This document shows, piece by piece, positions 1 to 8,045 of a stretch of 51,133 bases of DNA (positions are counted from its first letter, which is position 1; the number at the start of each line of letters is the position of its first letter). The stretch is from Oceanobacillus indicireducens (GTDB lineage: Bacteria > Bacillota > Bacilli > Bacillales > Amphibacillaceae). A program made the position numbers and the translations under genes. The stretch covers positions 6,869 to 58,001 of the forward strand of contig NZ_BMOS01000004.1 of assembly GCF_014647195.1 (NCBI RefSeq), in the 5' to 3' direction. The notes under the pieces were generated by a model, which did no database searches, was not told where the DNA came from, and saw only the letters and a list, made by a program, of their open reading frames with translations.

Positions 1-130
1 AGCAGACTAAGAACGCTCTTATGTGGCAACGTCTGACATTAACGTCCTGTGAGTCAACGCTGAGGCCGTGCCTTAGGATGCGCATCCGTCCGCCGGGCAA
101 CTGAACGGTAATTAGAACGCCAATAGAATG
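1..130. other. Unassigned structured, GC-richer stretch
   Basis: No convincing open frame. The stretch is clearly richer in G+C than the flanks and holds several consecutive short hairpins: CAGAC (3-7) with GTCTG (31-35) enclosing TAAGA/TCTTA; AGGC/GCCT near 62-73; GGAT-GCGC-ATCC near 77-88; and CCGT/ACGG near 86-109. This could be the 3' part of a structured RNA cut by the window edge. I compared it from memory with RNase P, tmRNA, SRP RNA, 6S and common riboswitches and could not assign it. It is followed within 70 nt by the ATL gene, so a leader is also possible. Confidence 0.3.
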
Positions 131-198
131 AATGCACAAAATACTTACGCTGAATGAAAGTAATTGTCAGTTGATTTTGAGTGAGAGAGGAGATTTTG

Positions 199-504
199 AT
201 GCTACCATTTACGGAAAAGGTCATTCAAATTATCAAAGATATCCCCGAGGGAAAAGTTATGACTTATGGACAAGTAGCAAAGCTCGCGGGGAATCCACGC
301 GCAGCTCGGCAAGTTGCTCGGATTCTTCATACGATGAGCAGAAAACATCACCTGCCATGGCATCGGGTCATTAATGCTAAAGGACAGATCGCGATGAAAG
401 ACGAAGGAAAGTTCAATGAACAGCGCTTGTCTTTGGAAGCAGAGGGTATTGAAGTCAACAATGCTGGAAAAGTTGATTTAATGAAATATAGAGAAGAACC
501 CTAG
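199..504 (+). CDS. MGMT-family alkyltransferase-like (ATL) protein
   Basis: A DNA-binding protein of about 101 residues related to the C-terminal domain of O6-alkylguanine-DNA alkyltransferase. It has the helix-turn-helix with the arginine finger (NPRAARQVARIL) and the active-site strand. The alkyl-accepting cysteine of PCHRV is replaced by tryptophan (PWHRVI), the hallmark of ATL proteins, which bind and flag O6-alkylguanine for nucleotide excision repair rather than repairing it themselves. The ATG at 199 is chosen because GAGAGGAGA lies just upstream; a GTG at 181 in the same frame has no ribosome binding site. Family assignment is firm; the repair role is inferred from the family. Confidence 0.85.
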   Translation: MLPFTEKVIQIIKDIPEGKVMTYGQVAKLAGNPRAARQVARILHTMSRKHHLPWHRVINAKGQIAMKDEGKFNEQRLSLEAEGIEVNNAGKVDLMKYREEP

Positions 505-597
505 ATTAATTGAGTTATTTATGCTATTATTTTCAATTATACACACAATTAGTATTCGCAATATTTATAGTTTTTATTTAGGGGGAGGTAATTCATT

Positions 598-1551
598 TTG
601 GAAACATTAGGTAAAATAAGTAGATTTGCCACAAGTACATTTGCTTTATGGGTTATTATATTTGCAGCACTTAGTTTCTTTATCCCGCAAGGTTTTGCGT
701 GGATTGCGCCTCACGTATCGCTATTATTAGGTATTATTATGTTCGGGATGGGACTTACCCTTACCGTTGATGATTTTAAAGGTGTGTTTCTTGCTCCAAA
801 AAGTGTATTAATTGGTGTCGTTGCCCAATATACAATCATGCCTCTCACGGCTTTTGCACTGGCGTATGCTTTTAACTTACCTCCTGAAATTGCAGCGGGA
901 GTAATCTTAGTAGGTTGTTGTCCTGGAGGCACATCCTCTAACGTCATGACGTTTATGGCAAAGGGAAATACCGCATTATCTGTAACAATCACTGCGGTTT
1001 CCACATTACTTGCACCAATCATGACACCAACACTCACTTATTTACTCGCAAGCCAATGGCTATCGGTTTCCTTCATGGACATGTTCTTATCGATCGTCCA
1101 AGTTGTGTTACTGCCAATTATTCTAGGTGTCGTTATTCGAATGCTGTTTAGTAAGCAAGTCAACAAAAGCATGGATGTCTTACCTCTCATTTCCGTCGTC
1201 GGGATAGTTGCGGTTGCTTCAGCTGTTGTAGCGGTCAATAAAGAATCGATCATGACGTCTGGACTATTAATTTTTGCAGTCGTCGTCCTCCATAATTGTA
1301 TTGGATATTTACTCGGATACATCGCTGCAAAAGCACTTAAGCTGGATTTCAAAGATCAAAAAGCAATTTCCATTGAAGTTGGAATGCAGAACTCAGGGCT
1401 CGCAGCCTCTCTTGGTCTCGCTCACTTTACACCAATTGCTGCCGTACCTGGTGCTATCTTTAGTGTCTGGCATAATATTTCAGGTCCGCTCCTTGCAAAC
1501 TGGTGGGCAAAAAGAAGCCAGGATGATTCAGACGATAAGAAAGCAGCATAA
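598..1551 (+). CDS. Bile acid:sodium symporter family protein (YocS-like)
   Basis: An integral membrane protein of 317 residues with about ten hydrophobic segments, in the BASS family (SBF domain). The family couples organic-anion uptake to sodium; the substrate here is unknown (bile-acid-like, pantothenate and keto-acid anions are known in the family). Visible family motifs include GMGLTLTVDDF in the second helix, the GCCPGGTSSNVM crossover and EVGMQNSGLA. It resembles B. subtilis YocS. The start is TTG at 598, preceded by GGGGGAGGT at optimal spacing; no ATG fits. It appears monocistronic and is followed by a terminator hairpin. Confidence 0.88.
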   Translation: METLGKISRFATSTFALWVIIFAALSFFIPQGFAWIAPHVSLLLGIIMFGMGLTLTVDDFKGVFLAPKSVLIGVVAQYTIMPLTAFALAYAFNLPPEIAAGVILVGCCPGGTSSNVMTFMAKGNTALSVTITAVSTLLAPIMTPTLTYLLASQWLSVSFMDMFLSIVQVVLLPIILGVVIRMLFSKQVNKSMDVLPLISVVGIVAVASAVVAVNKESIMTSGLLIFAVVVLHNCIGYLLGYIAAKALKLDFKDQKAISIEVGMQNSGLAASLGLAHFTPIAAVPGAIFSVWHNISGPLLANWWAKRSQDDSDDKKAA

Positions 1552-1570
1552 TATCTTTTACCATTCCAAG

Positions 1571-1612
1571 ACCTGTATGATAGGATTAACCTCCCTATTA
1601 TGCAGGTTTTTT
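1571..1612 (+). terminator. Intrinsic terminator after the BASS symporter
   Basis: A 14-bp stem (ACCTGTATGATAGG with CCTATTATGCAGGT, two G-U pairs) is followed by six T's. It lies 20 nt after the symporter stop codon. Confidence 0.75.
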
Positions 1613-1698
1613 CCATGAAAGAATCGATTCCTATGTATGATTTCACATCTTTTTGCGAATGGATAATAACATACACTCAAAGATGAGGAGGATGTTCT

Positions 1699-2103
1699 CT
1701 GAAATTTTCTATTCGTGGAGACGCTCATAAACTCTATCTTCGTTTAAAAGAAATGCCAACTGAAGAGATAAAAAAGAGTCGTTATTTACAAGAAACAAAA
1801 GCAATAAAAGAATTTTACCAAACGCTCGACAAGGAAACATTACAATTAATTTATTACCAAATAGCAAAAGAAAAGAACGGTACCGGGATCATCCCAATCT
1901 TTGCAACAGCGATTCCCTGGCTCCTCTTTCTCTTTGCTAATCCGTTGGAAAGTTTTCTTTTTCAAGATGGAAGTTCCTACTGGATAATTTTCGCATTCCT
2001 TTATTTAGTTCTTCTCAGCATCAGTTTAATCTTACATTTTAAAGAAAAAGCATGGGCTGTCGTGCATGTGAAAATTATTCAAGACATTTTGGCGGAGCGG
2101 TGA
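1699..2103 (+). CDS. Small membrane protein, unknown function, probable CTG start
   Basis: A 134-residue protein if started at CTG 1699, or 117 if started at ATG 1753. The basic, soluble N-terminus is followed by two hydrophobic segments separated by a short polar turn (FLFANPLESFLFQDGSSYW). GAGGAGGA at 1685-1692 sits at ideal distance from CTG 1699, and the frame between 1699 and 1753 reads as a plausible amphipathic peptide (KFSIRGDAHKLYLRLKEM). The ATG at 1753 has no Shine-Dalgarno sequence. An ATG at 1692 overlaps the binding site, is in another frame and stops quickly. I do not recognise the family. The frame is probably real; the start is inferred. Confidence 0.6.
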   Translation: MKFSIRGDAHKLYLRLKEMPTEEIKKSRYLQETKAIKEFYQTLDKETLQLIYYQIAKEKNGTGIIPIFATAIPWLLFLFANPLESFLFQDGSSYWIIFAFLYLVLLSISLILHFKEKAWAVVHVKIIQDILAER

Positions 2104-2221
2104 TAGGATATCTCAACTTTATCAAATAAAGCCGAAATGATTTACTTTGAAATTCCCCTTTACAAGCGGCTAAATTCATTAATCTAATAAAATACCCTGA
2201 GTTCTTCAGTTAATAAAATAA

Positions 2222-2362
2222 GAAACAGCCTTGAACCCATATGAATAATGAATTCTCGGCTGTTTCATTTGTTCACTAAAGTTTTTGTGTTTCTTATCCT
2301 TTTTTACTCTATTTTTAATTTCTCCCAAAGTTATTTACTGATCTGCACGAAACAGCCGAGAA
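2222..2362. repeat. Overlapping inverted repeats between convergent genes
   Basis: GAAACAGCC at 2222-2230 and GAAACAGCCGAGAA at 2349-2362 can both pair with TTCTCGGCTGTTTC at 2253-2266 (9 bp and 14 bp, perfect). The element lies between the convergent small membrane gene and the crotonase gene. A bidirectional terminator is the simplest reading, although T-runs are short. No gene is seen in 2104-2455. Confidence 0.5.
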
Positions 2363-2455
2363 GATAAATTAATGCATGATTAACATTTTCGCTCATTATG
2401 GCGTTACTAGCATAATCCTCTCTAAAAGGGGGGCAAAGACTTTTTTCTTAACGAT

Positions 2456-3262
2456 TCAAGTTTGTGCTTTCTCTATTGTTTTACCAAAGTTAGGTTGGCG
2501 TTTTTCCTTGAATGCTTGAACACCTTCTTCATGATCTTCCGTAGTAATAAGAGATGCTTGGGCAATACGTTCTAGTTCAAGTATTTCATCTAGTGTAGAA
2601 TTATAAGATTGATTAGTAATCTTTTTTATAAAGCCATATGCAATAGTAGGACCTAAAGCTAACTTGCCAGCAAATTCATTCACCTTATTTTGAAAGTCAT
2701 CTAGTGGATAAATGTGATTAACAATACCCAATGCATGTGCTTTCTCAGCAGTAATCGGTTCTGCACTGAATAATAGTTCTTTAGCAAGATAGGGACCTAA
2801 TAATCTTGGCAAGAAATATAATCCACCACCATCAGATATTAAGCCAACTCTTGAAAAACTTAAAGCAAATTTACTGTTATCTGCAGCTAGTATAAGATCA
2901 CTTGCCAATGCTAAATTAAACCCAGCTCCAGCTGCAAAGCCATGTACTGCCGCAATAATTGGCTTTTCTAAGTCCCTCATCAATAGAATTAATTCATTCA
3001 ATGTTCCAATATGATCATAGGCTTCTAACGGCGCTTTCTTTCCCATAGTCTTTACATCTCCACCAGAGCTAAATGATCGTCCTGAACCTGATAGGACAAC
3101 AACTCGTATTGTTTTGTCGTTTTTAGCAAGCTTAAAAGCATTTATTAAGGCCTCCATCATTTCTGGGCTAAAGGCATTTAAACTTTCCGGTCGATTTAGT
3201 GTAAGATGCATTATCCCTGCGTTAATTGTTATAATTAAATCTTCACTTTGAGTGTTTTTCAT
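2456..3262 (-). CDS. Enoyl-CoA hydratase/isomerase family protein (PaaG-like)
   Basis: A crotonase-fold protein of 268 residues. The oxyanion-hole segments are present (SGSGRSFSSGGD and HGFAAGAGFNLALASD). The two catalytic glutamates of classical crotonase are absent: the first position is Asn (GAGFNLAL) and the second lies in FSRVGLISDGGG, with an Asp nearby. That pattern is typical of PaaG-like isomerases, which use one Asp for double-bond shifting, so isomerase activity is likelier than simple hydration. The start at 3262 is preferred because GGAG is 10 nt upstream; the ATG at 3271 is only 1 nt from it. It is the last gene of the minus-strand beta-oxidation unit. Confidence 0.82.
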   Translation of the reverse strand: MKNTQSEDLIITINAGIMHLTLNRPESLNAFSPEMMEALINAFKLAKNDKTIRVVVLSGSGRSFSSGGDVKTMGKKAPLEAYDHIGTLNELILLMRDLEKPIIAAVHGFAAGAGFNLALASDLILAADNSKFALSFSRVGLISDGGGLYFLPRLLGPYLAKELLFSAEPITAEKAHALGIVNHIYPLDDFQNKVNEFAGKLALGPTIAYGFIKKITNQSYNSTLDEILELERIAQASLITTEDHEEGVQAFKEKRQPNFGKTIEKAQT

Positions 3263-3317
3263 TATTTTCATTCTCCTTTTAGTTCATTTATTAAAAGCAG
3301 ACTTTTTAATGAGTGAA

Positions 3318-3740
3318 TCACTTACTTACCCCACTAAAAACTTCTTCAAGTTTATTCCTAATTGAATCTGGAATGGGTTCAGTTTTTTGCTCTGCATAAT
3401 TAAAACAAACTAATGTAGCTGTGGCACGAGCAACCACTTCTTCTTTACTATTTGTAATTTCATGATGTACCGTAAAGCTCTTTGTTCCAATATCTGTAAC
3501 AATAGTAGAAACCTTTAATATTTTGCCTCCAAAAGCTTGTGATATATAATCACATTTAGTGGAAGCTAAAATAAAATTAATCATCAATGGATTTTTATTA
3601 GTCTTTCCAATTCCAATTTCATAGAAAAACTTTGTCCGTGCTTCTTCAAAATATAAAAAATAACTTGTGTTATTTATATGACCAGCTGCATCTGTTTCCG
3701 CAAATCGAACAAATACCTCTATATCAAATGATTTTGTCAT
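3318..3740 (-). CDS. Acyl-CoA thioesterase, 4HBT/YbgC-like hotdog protein
   Basis: A single hotdog domain of 140 residues. The N-terminal active-site segment RFAETDAAGHINNTSYFLYFEEAR matches the D-x-x-G-H-x-N-N signature of 4-hydroxybenzoyl-CoA thioesterase-like enzymes, with the catalytic Asp in ETD. The expected reaction is acyl-CoA + water to free acid and CoA in the cytosol, perhaps to release dead-end CoA esters and recycle CoA. It lies between the thiolase and PaaG-like genes on the same strand. Substrate cannot be read from the sequence. Confidence 0.8.
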   Translation of the reverse strand: MTKSFDIEVFVRFAETDAAGHINNTSYFLYFEEARTKFFYEIGIGKTNKNPLMINFILASTKCDYISQAFGGKILKVSTIVTDIGTKSFTVHHEITNSKEEVVARATATLVCFNYAEQKTEPIPDSIRNKLEEVFSGVSK

Positions 3741-3794
3741 GGTAACCTCCCTAAAATTAAATTAATGTTGAAAACCCAAAATCTATCAACCTAG

Positions 3795-4964
3795 CTATTC
3801 CGCCTCAATAATTGTTGCAATACCCTGGCCTCCACCGATACAGGCGGTGATAAGTGCGTATCTCCCATTTGCACGTCTTAATTCATAGACAGCTTTTGTT
3901 GCAAGAATTGCTCCTGTGGCTCCTAGTGGATGCCCATGAGAAATAGCACCGCCATTAACATTTAATTTTTCCGGATCTAAATGAAGTTCCCTATCACAGG
4001 CAATTACTTGTGCTGCGAAAGCTTCATTTAATTCAATAATATCCATCTCATTTAAATGAAGGCCCGACTTCTCCATAACCTTTCTAGTAGCTGGAACGGG
4101 ACCTATCCCCATAATATTCGGATCGACGCCAGCAACTGCTGAAGCGCGGATCGTTGCCAATGGCTGAACACCTAATTCTTCTGCCTTTTCTCTTGACATA
4201 ATCACAAGAGCCGATGCAGCATCGTTTAATCCTGAACTGCTCCCTGCTGTCACTGTTCCTCCTTTTAGAAAAGCCGGTTGTAATTTAGATAACCCTTCGA
4301 TTGTCGTCTCCGGCCGAGGATGTTCATCCGTTTTAAAAACAATGGGTTCCCCTTTTCGAACTGGAACGCTAATTGGTACAATTTGTTCCTCAAAGCGTCC
4401 TTCTTCCATTGCTTTAGCCATTCTTTGTTGACTCCGTAATGAAAATTCATCCTGCTCTTCTCTACTAATTTCATATTTTCTCACCAAATTTTCTGCCGTT
4501 ATGCCCATTGGTGGATCGCCTATTTCCTTTGGTGAAAGTTGAGAGCCGCGAAACTGTGGTGGTGCTGAACTATATGCCCCTTCAGCTCTGTCCATCAAAT
4601 ATGGTGCACGACTCATACTCTCTGTACCACCAGCAACATAAATATCACCATCTCCTGCTCGAATTGCTTGTGCAGCTAAATGAATAGCATTAATTCCTGA
4701 ACCGCACTGGCGATCAATTGTAAGACCCGGTAATTCCATTGACAATTCCGTTTGCAAGGCTGTTAACCTAGCAATATTTCCTCCACCACTTAATACATTT
4801 CCAAGAATCACATCATCGATAGATTGCGGATCAATACCTGTACGCTTAATTGCTTCTTTAATAACTTCTGCTCCAAAGACATGCGCCGGAACAGTTGCCA
4901 AAGCACCACCCTGTCTTGCTATTGCTGTTCGAACAGCTGATACGATAACTGCATCTCTCTCCAT
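3795..4964 (-). CDS. Thiolase (acetyl-CoA acyltransferase)
   Basis: A full-length 389-residue thiolase II. The nucleophilic Cys is in [18 protein letters not shown] (near residue 86). The C-terminal catalytic His is in [16 protein letters not shown], and the second Cys is in [10 protein letters not shown]. It cleaves 3-oxoacyl-CoA with CoA to acetyl-CoA and a shortened acyl-CoA, or runs the reverse condensation. Its place beside hydratases, SDR and acyl-CoA dehydrogenase argues for the degradative direction as the final step of the cycle. A good ribosome binding site (AAGGAGAG) precedes the ATG. Confidence 0.92.
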   Translation of the reverse strand: MERDAVIVSAVRTAIARQGGALATVPAHVFGAEVIKEAIKRTGIDPQSIDDVILGNVLSGGGNIARLTALQTELSMELPGLTIDRQCGSGINAIHLAAQAIRAGDGDIYVAGGTESMSRAPYLMDRAEGAYSSAPPQFRGSQLSPKEIGDPPMGITAENLVRKYEISREEQDEFSLRSQQRMAKAMEEGRFEEQIVPISVPVRKGEPIVFKTDEHPRPETTIEGLSKLQPAFLKGGTVTAGSSSGLNDAASALVIMSREKAEELGVQPLATIRASAVAGVDPNIMGIGPVPATRKVMEKSGLHLNEMDIIELNEAFAAQVIACDRELHLDPEKLNVNGGAISHGHPLGATGAILATKAVYELRRANGRYALITACIGGGQGIATIIEAE

Positions 4965-5052
4965 TGGATACTCTCCTTATGATTTTACTTTTAATCCATA
5001 TTTTATTGATATATCCAGACATTTAATAGAAGGAATTCGGTAGTATACGGGT

Positions 5053-5457
5053 TTAGACATATTTCTTGAATGTGATTGCTCCATTAATTACCTCTTTTCC
5101 ATCTTGATTCACAGCCGCTACAGTAAAATCAAGTAATCCTTCACGTTCTTTTTGTAGTTTCCCTTTAAGTGTTATAACATCCTCTAGAAAAACCATCCCT
5201 GCAAAGCGAATTTTATAATCTTGAATAAATCCTTCTTCTAAATAAGGTGTAAATAATTTTGCTAGGTTCCCCATTGTCCACATGCCATGAGCAATGATGC
5301 CAGGTAATCCTGCCTTTGAAGCTTCGGCATCGATTGTATGAATTGGATTAAAATCACCAGATGCACCTGCATATTTTATTAAATCAATTCTTGAAACTGG
5401 ATGAAGTGTAATCTCTTCCAATGAATCACCAATTTGTAAATCAAAGATGCTAGTCAT
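5053..5457 (-). CDS. MaoC-like (R)-enoyl-CoA hydratase, catalytic partner
   Basis: A 134-residue hotdog protein with the complete hydratase-2 signature: SGDFNPIHTIDAEASKAGLPGIIAHGMWTMG carries the catalytic Asp and His of GDFNPIH. It should hydrate trans-2-enoyl-CoA to 3-hydroxyacyl-CoA. Its ATG overlaps the stop of the upstream MaoC_N gene by four bases (ATGA), implying translational coupling and probably a heteromeric complex. It resembles the HadB-type small subunit of split MaoC hydratases. Confidence 0.85.
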   Translation of the reverse strand: MTSIFDLQIGDSLEEITLHPVSRIDLIKYAGASGDFNPIHTIDAEASKAGLPGIIAHGMWTMGNLAKLFTPYLEEGFIQDYKIRFAGMVFLEDVITLKGKLQKEREGLLDFTVAAVNQDGKEVINGAITFKKYV

Positions 5458-5903
5458 CTTACCAACTCCTTTCTTACTGTTTCCGTTATAATTACAGATT
5501 GCCTTTCCGTATATATAATTTTTCCGTCTTTATCCTCACCACTGCCTTGTAATATTACAAAACTAAGAAGACCCATCTTTCCTGTTTTTTCATAGTAATC
5601 AAGAACTTCGGTATAACAATAAACCTCTTCCCCTACCAATAATGGCCTTTTATAATGATATATCTGCTCTCCATGAATAAGACCGACGTTTGGTAAGTTA
5701 AAATCCTCTATTTCTCCATAGTCGAAAACTCGAGGAAAAGTTGGGGGTGCTATATTTTGCTCGTATCTTGATTGTTTGCCATATTCTTCATCCACATAAA
5801 TCGGATGTACATCGCCAATAGCTTCTGCAAACTTCTTAACCGCTCCCCTTTCAACAGTGTTTTTTACCTTTTCAGATCTTTTTCCAATTATATCTTTAAA
5901 CAT
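5454..5903 (-). CDS. MaoC N-terminal (FAS1_DH-like) subunit, probably non-catalytic
   Basis: A 149-residue hotdog protein of the FAS1_DH_region/MaoC_N type (HadA-like). The stretch FAEAIGDVHPIYVDEEY aligns with the hydratase motif, but the catalytic His is Tyr (HPIY) and the Asn is His. The subunit therefore probably shapes the acyl-binding pocket while the following overlapping gene supplies the active site. Conserved PPTFPRVFDYG follows. Split MaoC pairs of this kind act on bulky or long acyl-CoAs in actinobacterial steroid and mycolate pathways (family knowledge); the substrate here is unknown. Confidence 0.8.
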   Translation of the reverse strand: MFKDIIGKRSEKVKNTVERGAVKKFAEAIGDVHPIYVDEEYGKQSRYEQNIAPPTFPRVFDYGEIEDFNLPNVGLIHGEQIYHYKRPLLVGEEVYCYTEVLDYYEKTGKMGLLSFVILQGSGEDKDGKIIYTERQSVIITETVRKELVR

Positions 5904-5935
5904 TTACACAACTCCCCTTTCTCATGTTTATTGAT

Positions 5936-6700
5936 TTAATCTTTTGGTCCACCAGCAACATAAATGACTTGACCATTAACAAATGAAGACTGTTCGTCTG
6001 CAAAAAATGCTACTGTATTCGCAATATCAGCAGGCTTTCCACTTCTAGCAACAGGAATAGAAGCTACACTGAATTTCACCATTTCTTCAAATGAAATACC
6101 GATTCGTTCAGCTGTTTCTCTTGTCATTTCCGTTTCAATGAATCCTGGAGCTACTGCATTTACTGTAATTCCATATTTTCCAAGTTCAATTGCAAGCGTT
6201 TTTGTGAATCCTTGTAATCCTGCTTTTGCTGTTGCATAATTTGCCTGTCCACGATTCCCTAATGCCGAGGTAGATGAAACGTTTATGATTCGGCCATATT
6301 TTTTATCCACCATATATTTTTGAGCTGCACGTGAAGCATAAAATGTTCCTTTTAGATGGACATCCATTACTTGTTCCCAGTCACTATCAGTCATCTTAAA
6401 TAATAAATTATCACGAATAATTCCAGCATTATTTACTAGAATATCAAGTGAGCCGAATGATGTAACAAACTCCTTCATTGCAGCTTCTACTTCATCAGCA
6501 TTAACGACATCCACGACTTTTGAAAAAACTTCATAACCTTGTTCTTCTAATTCTCTCATTGTTTCACTTAGAGCTGCTTCATTTATATCTATGATTCCTA
6601 CCTTAGCTCCTTCCTCAGCAAACCTTTGTGCGATACCTTTACCTATCCCTCTACTTCCACCTGTTATAAAAGCAGTTCTTCCATCAAATCTACCCGTCAT
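5936..6700 (-). CDS. SDR, FabG-like 3-hydroxyacyl-CoA/ACP dehydrogenase
   Basis: A classical short-chain dehydrogenase of 254 residues. It has the nucleotide-binding TGGSRGIGKG near residue 14, NNAG near 90, catalytic Ser in NVSSTSALG, and Tyr/Lys in YATAKAG. Asp-Ile-Asn after the second strand (GIIDINEA) suggests NAD(H) preference. Between an acyl-CoA dehydrogenase gene and the MaoC pair it most likely oxidises the 3-hydroxyacyl-CoA made by the hydratase, giving the thiolase substrate. It ends in the FabG-like VNGQVIYVAGG. Confidence 0.87.
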   Translation of the reverse strand: MTGRFDGRTAFITGGSRGIGKGIAQRFAEEGAKVGIIDINEAALSETMRELEEQGYEVFSKVVDVVNADEVEAAMKEFVTSFGSLDILVNNAGIIRDNLLFKMTDSDWEQVMDVHLKGTFYASRAAQKYMVDKKYGRIINVSSTSALGNRGQANYATAKAGLQGFTKTLAIELGKYGITVNAVAPGFIETEMTRETAERIGISFEEMVKFSVASIPVARSGKPADIANTVAFFADEQSSFVNGQVIYVAGGPKD

Positions 6701-6720
6701 AAAAAATTCCTCCCTTATTT

Positions 6721-7896
6721 TTATATAAATTGGCCTACTTTAACATGGCCTTTTAAAAGATTTCTAGAAATAATTAATCGTTGTATTTCATCCGTGCCAT
6801 CATAAATTCTCCATAATCTAGCTTCACGATACCAGCGTTCAATTGGCAGCTCGCGTGTATACCCCATGCCACCATGAATTTGCAGAACACGATCCACCAC
6901 ATTATTACCTATATTCGCTCCATAAAGCTTTGCTATTGAGGCTAAATGGCGGTTATCTTCTCCCTGATCAAGCGTAAAAGCAGCATTTAATACGAGCCAT
7001 TTTGCGGCTTCAATTTCTACTGCCGAATCAGCGATTTGCCACTGGATTGCTTGCCTGTCAGCAATCGGCTTTCCAAATGTCTTCCTTTCTTTAGAATAAT
7101 CAATCGCCATTTGAAGTAGCCTTTCGCTAGCTCCTACAGCAGTCGCACCAACAATCCATCTAGCAAAACCAATCCATTCTAAGCCGAGCTGATAACCACC
7201 ATCGACTTCTCCTAGAATGTTCTCTTCTGGAACACGTACATTATCAAACACTAATCCTGCCGGTCCCCATTCTCCCATTGTATGAATATATTCTGATTTC
7301 CAACCCATTTCCCGATCAACAATAAAGCATGTAACCCCATCTGTGCCTGTACGTTGATGCTTTTCTTTATCTGTCACAGCCATAACCATTACAAAATCTG
7401 CTTCATTTCCTCCCGTAATAAATGTCTTTTCTCCATTTATTACCCATTCATTTCCATCCTTTACGGCGGTTGTTTTTAATCCTCTTGTATCCGATCCCGC
7501 TCCAGGCTCCGTCATAGCAAAGCATGACTTCTTCTCACCATTTATTGTTGGTATCAAATACTGTTCTTTTTGATCCTCATTTCCATAATAGAGAATGTTA
7601 TCTGCAGTACCACCGAATTGAAACGGGACAAAAGACTTTGAAACTTCCATTTGTACAATTGCTAGCATCATTTGACCAATATCTGCTCCCCCATATTCAG
7701 CGGGTGTATTGATCCCCCAAAATCCAGCTTCCTTTGCTTTCAATTGCAATTCATTTTGTTTTTCTTTAGATAAACTGGGCTTACCTTCCATTTCATTACG
7801 AAGGACCTCATTTTCTAAAGGTATCAATTCCTTTTCGACAAACTTTCGGATTGTTTCTTGCACCATTTTTTGTTCATCTGTCAGGCGTAAATACAT
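6721..7896 (-). CDS. Acyl-CoA dehydrogenase
   Basis: A 391-residue FAD-dependent acyl-CoA dehydrogenase. FAD/substrate motifs are CFAMTEPGAGSDTRG and FITGG, and the C-terminal signature is QIHGGMGYTRELPIERWYREARLWRIYDGTDEIQ. The position usually occupied by the C-terminal catalytic Glu (YEGT) is Asp (YDGT), so the catalytic base may lie elsewhere, as in IVD/LCAD. ATG 7896 is preferred over GTG 7905 because AAGAGGAG is 8 nt upstream of it. It is the first gene of the unit acd-SDR-MaoC-MaoC-thiolase-thioesterase-crotonase. Confidence 0.9.
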   Translation of the reverse strand: MYLRLTDEQKMVQETIRKFVEKELIPLENEVLRNEMEGKPSLSKEKQNELQLKAKEAGFWGINTPAEYGGADIGQMMLAIVQMEVSKSFVPFQFGGTADNILYYGNEDQKEQYLIPTINGEKKSCFAMTEPGAGSDTRGLKTTAVKDGNEWVINGEKTFITGGNEADFVMVMAVTDKEKHQRTGTDGVTCFIVDREMGWKSEYIHTMGEWGPAGLVFDNVRVPEENILGEVDGGYQLGLEWIGFARWIVGATAVGASERLLQMAIDYSKERKTFGKPIADRQAIQWQIADSAVEIEAAKWLVLNAAFTLDQGEDNRHLASIAKLYGANIGNNVVDRVLQIHGGMGYTRELPIERWYREARLWRIYDGTDEIQRLIISRNLLKGHVKVGQFI

Positions 7897-7927
7897 TTCA
7901 TGCACTCCTCTTATTTATTAATCACTT

Positions 7928-7947
7928 CATACCAACTAGTTGGTATG
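7928..7947. promoter_or_regulatory. Perfect 20-bp palindrome, probable TetR-type operator
   Basis: ATACCAACTAGTTGGTAT with one further pair on each side makes a perfect 20-bp palindrome, 31 nt upstream of the acyl-CoA dehydrogenase ATG. Its ends (ATACYA...TRGTAT) match the palindrome at 11397-11414. A TetR-family gene lies at 22262-22825. The binding protein is inferred. Confidence 0.6.
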
Positions 7948-8045
7948 TTTAGTGTAAAATATAAGGAAAAATTCCCCCTACCTTTATTATATATATTCAA
8001 GACTGGTTTAATTTTTCCTTTAATGATTAAAAATATTTTCATCCG

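Noticed and set aside
132-374. Plus-strand open frame overlapping the ATL gene
   Set aside because: Different frame of the ATL gene, low-complexity translation.
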